A stretch of 64,000 nt of DNA from Turnera subulata (lineage: Eukaryota > Streptophyta > Magnoliopsida > Malpighiales > Passifloraceae): contig JAKUCV010004353.1 in the NCBI GenBank assembly GCA_028386065.3, positions 61,814-125,813 of the forward strand, in the 5' to 3' direction. Positions 24,522-35,000 of this stretch are shown one piece after another. Both the position numbers and the translations under genes were made by a program. Position 1 is the first letter of the stretch. Every line of letters begins with the position of its first letter. The notes below the pieces were generated by a model. The model made no database searches and was not told the DNA's origin. It saw only the letters and a list, made by a program, of their open reading frames with translations.

Positions 24522-24640
24522 GGAACCGGTATAGTTCTTTGCGAACTATCGAGGGTTCGAATCCCTCTCTCTATTTGGGTCAAAGGTCCTGGATATGTAA
24601 CTGCTCAAGACATCATCTTACCGCCTTCCGGCATTGAATA
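24522..24640 (+). pseudogene. Plastid-derived mosaic: trnS fragment joined to rpoA fragment
   Basis: 24522-24573 matches, from memory, the 3' two-thirds of a plastid tRNA-Ser gene: variable arm GTATAGTTC...GAACTATC, then the T-arm GAGGGTTCGAATCCCTC. Immediately after, 24579-24640 read forward gives VKGPGYVTAQDIILPP, which I recognise as plastid RNA polymerase alpha (rpoA). The frame then stops. These genes are not neighbours in typical plastomes, so the tract looks like a rearranged nuclear plastid insert. Neither piece is functional: the tRNA lacks its acceptor 5' strand and D arm. Confidence 0.55.
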
Positions 24641-24774
24641 GATCCGCGGATAAGAATATTTGTCCGTCTGGGTAATACTAGGATTGCTCCTTGTGGCTGT
24701 TGGGCTGAAGGCAAGAAAGATGGTTAGGGAGTTAGTATGATCTGGTAGCCGTGATGCAAACTAAAAGGACTTAT

Positions 24775-27700
24775 TGTGGAAGCCCGTATCCCAATTAAAT
24801 AAAAATAAAATATTTAATTGAGAGAGAATTATCAAAATACTCTCGAAACCCGGGATACGCAAATCGATGCCTCAGCACACAAACATTTACCATAAAAATT
24901 TATTAACAACAGGATGTCATAAAAATAAATGAGATCAACCGGCTTATCAAGTCGTAAGCCACTACGGCACCACGCCGAAAATAATAGCACAAAACTAAAC
25001 TCCGGCAAACCGCCGATATAGTGGTAAAACATTTATGACATCTCGAATTATTTCTCATGCAGCGGAAGATGAAAGTAATAAATAAAAATCAAAGTAGAAA
25101 ATAACATGCATATGGCCCTATGGATCCAACCATGAAATGATGCACAACTACCTGCTGAAGTGTCTGCGGCTGAACTCTGAGTCGATAGTATAAGTGAGAC
25201 AGCACGCTAACTAAAGTCTGAAAAACAACGGTGGCGATTATGTGAGTCGCCTACTCAGTGAACATTAAAAGTCTAAATATGCATGAAAGTGAAGTCATGC
25301 TCGTAGGGTGAGTAGCTCACGAGCACAAGTACAGCATACAAGCAAATCAGAATCACACACCAACACATAAACATCTTTTTGTATTACTGTTCTTATTATT
25401 TAGATTCAATGCATTATTTTATTATTATAATTATTTTTATCATTATGGGCCCTCTACTGTGAGTCAAGTCTCGGTAGCGCATCTGATCAGATCAGGGTGT
25501 GAAACCCAAATGTCGAACCTCAGAAGGGGTAGATTCTGAGGCCAAAAACCACTGATAAATCTCGAGTGGCCGCTAGCTACCTGAGGGTGCACTCAGACAC
25601 ACCTAACCGGTGCAAGTCTTCCAGGGGTGCACCTACATCCCCTGGGCATGCTAAACAGCATAATGTGACCCGAGGGTACCCAACCCTCCCTCGGGGCTAC
25701 CAACCGACACCACAGTAGAATTTAGTATTTTATTCTTAATTACACTTTACATTTCTGTTGAAGTACATTATGTCTTTCAGGGAAGTGTGAATGGTATGTG
25801 TCCCTGTTTAATCCGGGCCTTCGGCCCATAACTACTCACTATCACCAAAGCATATTACATGTTATATTTCATAACAGTTTTTCATATAGAAATTAGGCAT
25901 GTGAGAACAACCAGGTATACAATTCCAATCATCGCATGTAGCAAACAAGGCAAGTAAACAAACAAACCACACCAACATGCATTCACAAAACATATATAAA
26001 AAGACTTGTAATGTCACCTCAAAATGCAGATTATGACTTCTTCCCGATCCGAGTCTACAGCTCCCGAGGTATCTCCCGTGCCTGAATACCGGCACATAAT
26101 ATAATCACTAAACCAATTTTAGGAATAAAAACGTGTATGTATGCTAATTATATGTTTCAATCGAGTAACTCCCGACCCTAACTATCCGATTATAAGACTT
26201 CCGGGTCTAAGTCCAAAAGAATATTTTCTTTTCCCTAACTCCAATGATTAGGAATCTAAGGTTCGTCGGTCTAAGTTCATTAACGGTTCTCGGGCCTAAA
26301 GCCCACTAAATCCTTAATCACAAATTCCGGGCCGTGGGCCCACTTCCTTAAGTCGATATTTTACCGATTATGAAATTGGGCTTCGAGCCCGTTCTTAATG
26401 TCCGTGAATTTAGTTATCCGTGATTAGGTCCTAAGTCCGTAACTTAAAGTCCATTTAAAACAATCTAAGTTTCACATTGGAATTATTGGGCTTGGGCTCG
26501 GTTTTTCCCTAAAACCGTCCTAAAGCCATCCCGAGCCCATGGTTAATCGGCCTAAAGTTCTATCCGTGTCGGTAATTTCTCCCGGCCACACACTCTAACT
26601 CTCCGCTCTCGGAAATCCTCAATTCACCAAGTATATAAATATAAATGTGTTTCGTAACAATAAATTCCAAAATTTAAGTACATAACATAACCGAGATAAA
26701 ACAAGGATAATACCGTCTAACACTTCGTAATACGAGACAATCTATCCGTTGGGCAGAATTCGAGCCTTCGCCGGAAAATTCCCGAGCCCTCGCCGGAACA
26801 GTGCGCGCTCGCCGGATTCCGGCGAACCTCGCCGGAACAGTACCCCGGCACACTGGAGAAAGGCAACAGCAACACAGGAGTGAACCCACAACAAGCTGTG
26901 AAACCCGAACACCATCACCCCTCATTCAATCCAACAGCGCAACAACAATAGAGCATCAACTATGGATTAAAACAAGAATGGTTGCCGGAATGGCTTACCG
27001 GAGAATATAAATCCCTTATGTCCGGAACAGCCCACAACAACAGTCAAGGAATCGGAGATTGGGTCTTGACTTGAATAATCCAACCCGAGCCAAACACCCA
27101 CGGAAGGAGACGAGTCGCACCGTCCAGGCCTCAAACGGCCCGACTCCGTTGAGCAGTACAAACCCGAATCCAACCAACACCGCGTCGACAGACCCACGCC
27201 GGTGAACTAAAATCCGGCCACCATGGACTCGACCTCCACTGGCCAAACAACAGAAACACTCATCCACCGCACTTGCATCCGCCATAGACCACCACCACCA
27301 CGAGGCCACTCTCCTCGACATCAAACCCAAAACCCAATTAGAAACCAAGCTAGATTCAACACTCCAGGAAGGAGAAGGCGTCATGGAACTTACCCAGCAA
27401 AGTAGACAACAGCAATGGTGGCTCCTCGACGCGTTCGTGCATGAGTCGGGTCGCTCTCGTCCTGCACTGGCCTCCCAAGCCCTTGTCTCCGATTGCAACC
27501 ACGAGCCGCAGCCCTGACCTTCGGTGACGGTGGCAGCCCCTCGGTTGTTTGTGAGAAGGACAACCCGAAGAGGACAAGGCGGCGACGATTTTGAGTGAGG
27601 AAGAAGAGGTGTTCGCCGACGAGAGAGGGAGAAGAGGTAGTGTGGGTGTTCCGGCGAGAGGAAGAGGCAGGGAAGGTGATTTGGTACCCAATCGAAAGGA

Positions 27701-28204
27701 GATTAAGAGGGATAAGAAGGACTTGGAAAGAAACAAGGGTGAGGTGGTGGGGAACAATGCCGTTGACGGAATGATTGGAGGTAGAATGTGGGAGACAAAG
27801 CCGTTGGGGGTGACGGCTGGGTGGAGAAGAGAACGGCAGGAAGAGAAAAGAAAAGTGGAGGAGAAAAGAGAAAAGAAAAAGAAGAAGAAGAAGGAAAGGA
27901 AGGGGAGGCAGCCTGGCTTGACCTAGCCGGCCGAACGACCTGTCGTTTGGCCAGGCTCGGTCAACGTCAGGTTGACCCCTCTATAAGTTTTTTTTTTTTT
28001 AAGAAAACCAAAACGACGTAGTTTAAACCGAAACTACGAAAAATGTCGTGTTTCGTCCCGAAACGCGTTTTAGGCCCGACCAAACTCAAACGCAACGTTT
28101 TACCACTCATAAATAATGAGTTCAACGGAAAATAATTTAATTTTTTGTTTCCAAAAACCGAGATCCGAATTTCGTAAATCGAAAAGGGGAACCGGGGCGT
28201 TACA
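24775..28204 (-). repeat. 3' LTR of element R1 (3430 bp)
   Basis: Its first 1.9 kb (plus coordinates 24775-26640) is about 98 percent identical by eye to 32039-34850. The other end (26700-28204) is much more diverged from 34900-36338. It contains no gene; the frames at 27016-27926 are compositional. Confidence 0.88.
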
Positions 28205-28218
28205 ATTCTACCCCACTT
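28205..28218 (-). other. Polypurine tract of element R1
   Basis: The minus strand reads AAGTGGGGTAGAAT directly before the 3' LTR start, preceded by GAGGACGAAAT, the usual plus-strand primer context of plant Ty3/gypsy elements (compare 42390-42421). Confidence 0.75.
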
Positions 28219-28352
28219 AAAAAAAATTTCGTCCTCGAAATTCAATCGTCAAATCCGTAGGTCCTACCACTATGGGCTTCTGGTATTCTCCACCAGGTGT
28301 CCGAACTCATCGCGAGATACCACTTATACCCTTAAGCGGTGTTTCTTCTGCT

Positions 28353-28360
28353 TATATAAA
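28353..28360 (+). promoter_or_regulatory. TATA box of antisense cassette gene 1 (R1)
   Basis: TATATAAA lies about 40 bp upstream of the ATG at 28394. The R-B copy has a TATA word at the matching place (47807-47816, minus strand), with a similar leader rich in CACAC/CACTC. Confidence 0.6.
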
Positions 28361-28393
28361 CCGAACCTAATAATTGAGAACTCACACACAACT

Positions 28394-28780
28394 ATGGACT
28401 CACCACTAAGATCCTGTACCACCTCTGACTCAGAGGATAACAGTTACATCGATGGTAGGGCTTTCCCGACAAGCTTCGATGAGGAACCTCCTACGAAGCG
28501 GTTCAAAACCAACATCATCGGCCTAAAGGAGCATATGGTGATTCCCCCAAGACGGCGAAAGAAGCGTGTAAGCAAGGAAGGACCTTCTGCAAAAGATAGG
28601 AAAGGCAAGGCAGCAGCTGAGTCCAGCACACCACTGCAGATAATGAAGCAACTGGACACTTCACTGAAGAAGGTCCACACTGCAGTGATGCAAATTGAAC
28701 TGGCCTGTATGGGACTCTCTTCTCAGATCGCGAATATACAAAAACTTGTAACCGATCTGAAAAATCATGTAACTCCGTAG
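28394..28780 (+). CDS. Antisense cassette gene 1: small basic protein of unknown function
   Basis: 128 aa, antisense to the retrotransposon. It opens MDSPLRSCTTSDSE with a Ser/Asp-rich N-terminus. A basic RRRKKR cluster (about residues 54-59) looks like a nuclear localisation signal and lies in a Lys/Arg-rich stretch. The C-terminal half (80-128) has heptad-like hydrophobic spacing and could form a coiled coil. I do not recognise the family. A second copy at 47395-47772 (minus) aligns along the whole length, which argues for a real protein. It has its own TATA box (28353) and an AATAAAATAA poly(A) signal (about 28816-28825). It lies 0.8 kb upstream of gene 2 on the same strand. Confidence 0.65.
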   Translation: MDSPLRSCTTSDSEDNSYIDGRAFPTSFDEEPPTKRFKTNIIGLKEHMVIPPRRRKKRVSKEGPSAKDRKGKAAAESSTPLQIMKQLDTSLKKVHTAVMQIELACMGLSSQIANIQKLVTDLKNHVTP

Positions 28781-28815
28781 AGTGCTTCTCTTTTGTTGTA
28801 CCATGTTAAGAAATC

Positions 28816-28825
28816 AATAAAATAA
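28816..28825 (+). terminator. Poly(A) signal after cassette gene 1
   Basis: AATAAAATAA about 35 bp after the stop codon, in T-rich 3' UTR-like sequence. Confidence 0.5.
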
Positions 28826-29502
28826 GCTTTCTTCTTAAATCGAAACCCTACTGTTGCGAAATCTCGTGTTAAACAGATTAAAAACCAGCAATAAAGGTAT
28901 GAAATTAATCATAAGGAAATTATAAACGAACTAAAACTCGTTTAATAAAATCAAACATTAAGGGATTATAACAAAGCAAGTTTCCATATTCAGCGCCCTA
29001 GATCGATCGTGAACATCCTCGATCCCGAAAACGTATCGTACACAGTTAACAGTGATGTCTGTTAGCCTCGTGAAAAAGATACTCGTTAATTGGCAAGGCG
29101 ATGATCACGGGAGCGTCCTGTGTCCCTCGAAAGACACGTTACCCACTTGTCCACAATTGTCCGTATGAGCCAAAAACGTCTGTCTCGTCTCGCATCTCTC
29201 CACGCTGTCCGAACAGCTGTAAGCTTGTCGCATACGCACTCTACTCGAGGTGTGGTCCACACGGTCTAGCCACAACGGTCACGAGTGCATGTGACAAAGA
29301 TGTAGGAACAAGTCTTAAGGAGACCAAGTTGAAGTAGCCCGGGAAATTGAAAATTGTAAGGTAGAGAAGGACTGATAACCTCTGGCATTTATTGCCCGAA
29401 CAACAAACACATAGCGTGTCGAAGCAATAAATGAGGCAACGGTAAAATTTCAAAACGCAGACACTTGAAATTCGAACGTAATAAACACGCTCCTCCTAAG
29501 GT
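28826..29502 (+). promoter_or_regulatory. Intergenic/promoter region between cassette genes 1 and 2
   Basis: It has no coding potential that survives comparison, yet it is recognisably shared with 46566-47340 on the minus strand in the R-B copy. Shared words include GATCGATCGT, CTCGATCCCGA, GTCCCTCGAAAG, GAGCCAAAAACGTCTGTC and GCTGTAAGCTTGTCGCA. Conservation of this segment together with the genes supports a promoter role for gene 2. Confidence 0.5.
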
Positions 29503-29510
29503 TATAAAAG
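29503..29510 (+). promoter_or_regulatory. TATA box of antisense cassette gene 2 (R1)
   Basis: TATAAAAG about 95 bp before the ATG at 29605. The R-B copy has TATAAAAG about 110 bp before its ATG (46558-46565, minus strand). Confidence 0.65.
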
Positions 29511-29604
29511 ACGGTAGGATAAAATCGTTTTAAAGCAGCCACACGCCCAGACAAAGAATCCTCAAAACTCAAGAAAAACTAAACACCCACATATCCAGAA
29601 CACA

Positions 29605-30288
29605 ATGCCTGCCCCATCATCAGTTTTCTTTGTCGAAGGTGCCAACCTTGGCAGAAGGAACCGACTGGCCTACAGCATGGTCAATGAACGTGCCGAAGAA
29701 CTACCAAACGAGCTCGGCAGGATGCCCCGACTGGTCTTCGTCGACGAGCTCTACTCATCGCGGTTCTTTGTTACTCCAATGGAAGAGGTGTTCTTCCTGG
29801 AGGATCGCGGCACTCTGAGGACATCCTACTACGGATCGGCAAACTCCGTGATGTTCTTAATCTCCGACAGGCTTCAGGAGTTCAACCAGGAGTCCACTTG
29901 CCAGACTGTGGAGCAAGGCGCCTACTACCAACTCTCGATGACGGCTCAGGGCATACCCAGAATGACGCGCTTACCTCCAACTTGGCCAAAGGTACGGCTG
30001 CTGGTGTGGAACTGCAGGGGAGTTGCAAGGCGCGCTCAAGAGTTCACACGTACGCGGAGGGACTTGAAGAACCAGTACAAACCGAATATGGTTCTTCTGA
30101 CGGAGACGCAGTGGCAACCTCGGGATGATCACGGTCTCATCCCTCTCCGATTCCCTCAAGCTAACCGGTTCGAGATTCCTGGCCAGCGCGACAGAGGCGG
30201 CATGTGGCTCTCGTAAAGCGACAGAGTCACGGTCAACATCAACAGCGATCCCAACAGCTTCCGTGTCAACATCGTTCCGAACCGTTAG
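29605..30288 (+). pseudogene. Antisense cassette gene 2: unknown domain plus truncated EEP endonuclease-like region, premature stop
   Basis: It opens MPAPSSVFFVEGANLGRR and runs 203 codons to TAA at 30214-30216, then continues in frame to TAG at 30286-30288. The R-B copy has TGG where this copy has TAA, so the stop looks like damage. Residues 1-130 form an unrecognised domain (VFVDELYSS, SANSVMFLISDRL). From about 133 the text RLLVWNCRGVARRAQEF...KPNMVLLTETQ matches the start of LINE-type endonuclease/exonuclease/phosphatase domains, including the WN and TE metal-site residues; RFEIPGQ..RGGMWLS matches the next block. The His/Asp blocks of the second half of that fold are absent, so nuclease activity is doubtful. 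An AATAAAAT signal follows at about 30305. Confidence 0.65.
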
Positions 30289-30304
30289 ATGTATTTTCCA
30301 TTTT

Positions 30305-30312
30305 AATAAAAT
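30305..30312 (+). terminator. Poly(A) signal after cassette gene 2
   Basis: AATAAAAT about 17 bp after the distal in-frame stop, in an AT-rich stretch. Confidence 0.45.
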
Positions 30313-30580
30313 ATCAAAATCGCTATAATATTTCCCTTTTTATAAAATATAAAATATCAAGATCAATGTAATGTTTCCCCTTTGTAATATTATTGTTAGT
30401 TTTAATAATATTTATATTTCTGCTTAATTATGGTATAAATTTCCACTTATGTGAATGTTCCAAAACAAGCGTTGACAACATTTCATTCTTATTAAAATTC
30501 GTCCTTGAAGTCTTACATAATAACGATAATAATAGAAGAGAATCAACAAAACAAAGTAAAGTGAATCCCCTCGAGACATC

Positions 30581-31895
30581 TCATTCTTTTGGAGCGTCAG
30601 CAGCTTCCTCTCGAGTGATAGAGTACACCCTGGGAGTCGCCACAGATCGATCAGCACCTCCACGGCCCGGGGCTCCAGAACTCCCACGACTTCCTCCCTG
30701 GTGTCCAACACTCTTGTTTGGAGCAGAAGAACCTGTACCATTAGCCACGGAGTTCTGTACGGTATATTGGGACCCACTACCTCTATTATCACGAATCCTC
30801 GTGTAACACTCTGACTGGTGGTGTCCCTGCTTCCCGCAATACCAACACATAATAGGAGGTCTAGTCCAAGGGCCCCGCCTCTGGGATCCAGACTGATAAG
30901 GCTTTCCTCCCGAAGACTTGCCCGGTCCACCCTGATACTTCTGTCCTCGGGACTTCTTCGAACCTTGGTAGGAAGAACCCTGTCGACTCATGTAACTTGT
31001 ATTACCCGAACCAAAATGTTGCTTCTTCTGTCCCGGCATTGTTGACTGTCTCTCCCGCTCAGCTGGCCGGGCCTCCTGCCCGATCAACTGAATCCTCTCG
31101 GCATCAAAAGCAGCCTCACAAACAGCCTCCCAAGTCCGATGTCTCCCACCAGCCACTACCATCGCCAACTCGTAACGCAGAGCGTCAACAAATCGCCTAC
31201 ACTGTGTCGCCTCATCGGGCACAAACTCCCTGGCGTAAGAAAGAAGAATACTGAACCGGATCCTGAATGCAGAAACTGACTCTTCGGGCCCCTGTTTCAA
31301 CTCAAGAAACTGCTTTTTTCTGGTCCTCCAAGAATCCAACAGTAACGAACTCCTTGTAGAATTTGTCCTTGAAGTCTGCCCATGGCATCACCACTGGTCT
31401 AGGTAGGTTCATAACAAGTCCTTGCCACCAGCTCAATGCGTAACCCGTGAACTTGTGTGCCGCAAATCGAGCCCAGTACTCTGGTGTATACGTGAATTTC
31501 TCCAAGACGTTCTCCACCTGACGGAACCAATCATCGGCCACCCTTGCTGTGATTCTCTCTCCTGAGAACATCTCAACTGCTGTCTTATCCATGTGCTTAT
31601 AACCACTCTCCATACCGCCAACAACTGGTGCGACAACAGGTGCGACCGGAACGGCTTGTGCGCCCTGCTGTTGCTGCTGAAACTGTTGGAACTGCTGCCA
31701 CTGTAGGAAAGCCTTAAACTGTTGTTGTAACGCCGCATCCATACCAGGAGGTACTAATGGCACTGCATTCTGTGCTCCAGTTGCTCCAACATTTCCCTGA
31801 CCATCAGGGACTGGCATTACTGACACAGAGTCGGAAACATGGCTAGGGAGTTCATCCAGCCCATCAGCATTGTGCCGGTCTTGCGGTGGATCCAT
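30581..31895 (-). pseudogene. Element R1 gag with one homopolymer frameshift
   Basis: It starts MDPPQDRHNADGLDE (ATG at 31895). A Gln-rich stretch (QQFQQFQQQQQ) is followed by the retrotransposon capsid core (ADDWFRQVENVLEKF, WWQGLVMNLP, PWADFKDKFYKEF). After a frameshift in an A-run near 31313-31318 it continues EESVSAFRIRFSILLSYA, and a CCHC zinc knuckle (CWYCGKQGHHQSEC) sits near 30845-30800. It ends at 30581. About 438 codons in total if read through. Gag would assemble virus-like particles and bind the element RNA. No protease or pol follows. The frameshift could be real or a homopolymer base-call error. Confidence 0.85.
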
Positions 31896-32020
31896 AATGA
31901 TGCCTATATGAATGTAAAATATGTCAAAATACTTTTTAAATTTCAAATTAGGAAACCGGTTTTAACACCAAAATTACTTGTAATTTAATGTCACATTTCT
32001 TTTAAAACCAAGGATCTGAA

Positions 32021-32037
32021 GCCCGCTCCGCTACCAA
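32021..32037 (-). other. Primer binding site of element R1
   Basis: The minus strand reads TTGGTAGCGGAGCGGGC directly after the 5' LTR. The first 12 bases from TGG match the initiator-tRNA-Met site TGGTATCAGAGC at 10 of 12 positions. Identical sites follow the LTRs at 41198 and 45502. Confidence 0.75.
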
Positions 32038-32038
32038 C

Positions 32039-35000
32039 TGTGGAAGCCCGTATCCCAATTAAATAAAAATAAAATATTTAATTGAGAGAGAATTATCAAA
32101 ATACTCTCGAAACCCGGGATACGCAAATCGATGCCTCAGCACACAAACATTTACCATAAAAATTTATTAACAACGGGATGTCATAAAAATAAATGAGATC
32201 AACCGGCTTATCAAGTTGTAAGCCACTACGGCACCATGCCGAAAATAATAGCACAAAACTAAACTCCGGCAAACCGCCGATATAGTGGTAAAACATTTAT
32301 GACATCTCGAATTATTTCTCATGCAGCGGAAGATGAAAGTAATAAATAAAAATCAAAGTAGAAAATAACATGCATATGGCCCTATGGATCCAACCATGAA
32401 ATAATGCACAACTACCTGCTGAAGTGTCTGCGGCTGAACTCTGAGTCGATAGTATAAGTGAGACAGCACGCTAACTAAAGTCTGAAAAACAACGGTGGCG
32501 ATTAAGTGAGTCGCCTACTCAGTGAACATTAAAAGTCTAAATATACATGAAAGTGAAGTCATGCTCGTAGGGTGAGTAGCTCACGAGCACAAGTACAGCA
32601 TACAAGCAAATCAGAATCACACACCAACACATAAACATCTTTTTATATTACTGTTCTTATTATTTAGATTCAATGCATTATTTTATTATTATAATTATTT
32701 TTATCATTATGGGCCCTCTACTGTGAGTCAAGTCTCGGTAGCGCATCTGATCAGATCAGGGTGTGAAACCCAAATGTCGAACCTCAGAAGGGGTAGATTC
32801 TGAGGCCAAAAACCACTGATAAATCTCGAGTGGCCGCTAGCTACCTGAGGGTGCACTCAGACATACCTAACCGGTGCAAGTCTTCCAGGGGTGCACCTAC
32901 ATCCCCTGGGCATGCTAAACAGCATAATGTGACCCGAGGGAACCCAACCCTCCCTCGGGGCTACCAACTTACACCACAGTAGAATTTAGTATTTTATTCT
33001 TAATTACACTTTTACATTTCTGTTGAAGTACGTTATGTCTTTCAGGGAAGTGTGAAGTGTAAGTGTCCCTGTTTCATCCGGGCCTGCGGCCCATATTACA
33101 TGTTCTATTTCACAGCAGTGTTTCATATAAAAATTAGGCATGTGAGAACAATCAGGTATACGATTCCAATCATAGCATGTAGCAACCAAGGAAAGTAAAC
33201 AAACAAACCACACCAACATGCATTCACAAAACATATACAAAAAGACTTGTAATGTCACCTAAAAATGCAGATTTATGACTTCTTCCCGATCTGAGTCTAC
33301 AGCTCTCGAGGTATCCTCCTTGCCTGAATGCCGGTACATAATATAATCACTAAACCAATTTTAAAAGTAAAAACGTGCATGTAAGCTAAAGTATGCTCTA
33401 ATCGAGTAACTCCCGACCCTAACTTTCTGATTATAAGATTTCCGGGTCTAAGTCCAAAAGGATATTTTCTCATCTATATCTCCAACGATTAGGAATCTAA
33501 GGTTCATCGGTTTAAGTCCATTAAAAATTCTCGGGCCTAAAGCCCGCTAAATTCTTAGTCACAAATTCTGGGCCAAAGGCCCACCTCTTTAAGTCCATAT
33601 TAAATATACATGAAAGTGAAGTCATGCTCGTAGGGTGAGTAGCTCACAAGCACAAGTACAGCATACAAGCAAATCAGAATCACACACCAACACATAAACA
33701 TCTTTTTGTATTACTGTTCTTATTATTTAGATTCAATGCATTATTTTATTATTATAATTATTTTTATCATTATGGGCCCTCTACTGTGAGTCAAGTCTCG
33801 GTAGCGCATCTGATCAGATCAGGGTGTGAAATCCAAATGTCGAACCTCAGAAGGGGTAGATTCTGAGGCCAAAAACCACTGATAAATCTCGAGTGGCCGC
33901 TAGCTACCTGAGGGTGCACTCAGACACACCTAACCGGTGCAAGTCTTCCAGGGGTGCACCTACATCCCCTGGGCATGCTAAACAACATAATGTGACCCGA
34001 GGGAACCCAACCCTCCCTCGGGGCTACCAACCGACACCACAGTAGAATTTAGTATTTTATTCTTAATTACACTTTTACATTTCTGTTGAAGTACGTTATG
34101 TCTTTCAGGGAAGTGTGAAGTGTAAGTGTCCCTGTTTCATCCGGGCCTGCGGCCCATATTACATGTTATATTTCACAGCAGTGTTCATATAGAAATTAGG
34201 CATGTGAGAACAATCAGGTATACGATTCCAATCATAGCATGTAGCAACCAAGGCAAGTAAACAAACAAACCACACCAACATGAATTCACAAAACATATAC
34301 AAAAAACTTGTAATGTCACCTAAAAATGCAGATTTATGACTTCTTCCCGATCCGAGTCTACAGCTCTCGAGGTATCCTCCTTGCCTGAATGCCGGTACAT
34401 AATATAATCAGTAAACCAATTTTAAAAGTAAAAACGTGCATGTAAGCTAAAGTATGCTCTAATCGAGTAACTCCCGACCCTAACTTTCCGATTATAAGAT
34501 TTCCGGGTCTAAATCCAAAAGGATATTTTCTCATCTATATCTCCAACGATTAGGAATCTAAGGTTCATCGGTTTAAGTCCATTAAAAATTCTCGGGCCTA
34601 AAGCCCGCTAAATTCTTAGTCACAAATTCTGGGCCAAAGGCCCACCTCTTTAAGTCCATATTTTTACCGATTATGTAATTGGGCTTCGAGCCCGCTCTTA
34701 ATGTCCGTGAATAAATTATTGGGCCTGGGCTCGGTTTTTCCTAAAACCGTCCTAAAGCCATCCCGAGCCCAAGAGTTGATCGGCCTATGATCTATTCGTG
34801 TCGGTAAGTTCTCCCCGGCCACACACTCTAACTCTCCACTCTCGGTAGTCCATAATTCACTAAATGTATAAATATAATTGTATTTCAGTAAATAATTCCC
34901 AAAATTTAAATATATGACATAACCGAAACAAACATAGCTAATTACCGTCTAACACTCGTAAAAACGAGGAATATGGTCCGCTGGCAGTACCCGAGCCTTC

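Noticed and set aside
24522..24573. Functional tRNA-Ser gene
   Set aside because: Only the 3' part is present; the acceptor 5' strand and D arm are lacking and it abuts unrelated plastid-like sequence.
29101..29337. 78-codon frame between the two cassette genes
   Set aside because: The equivalent region in the other copy (46790-47110) is similar in DNA but the reading frame is not kept, so it is more likely promoter DNA.
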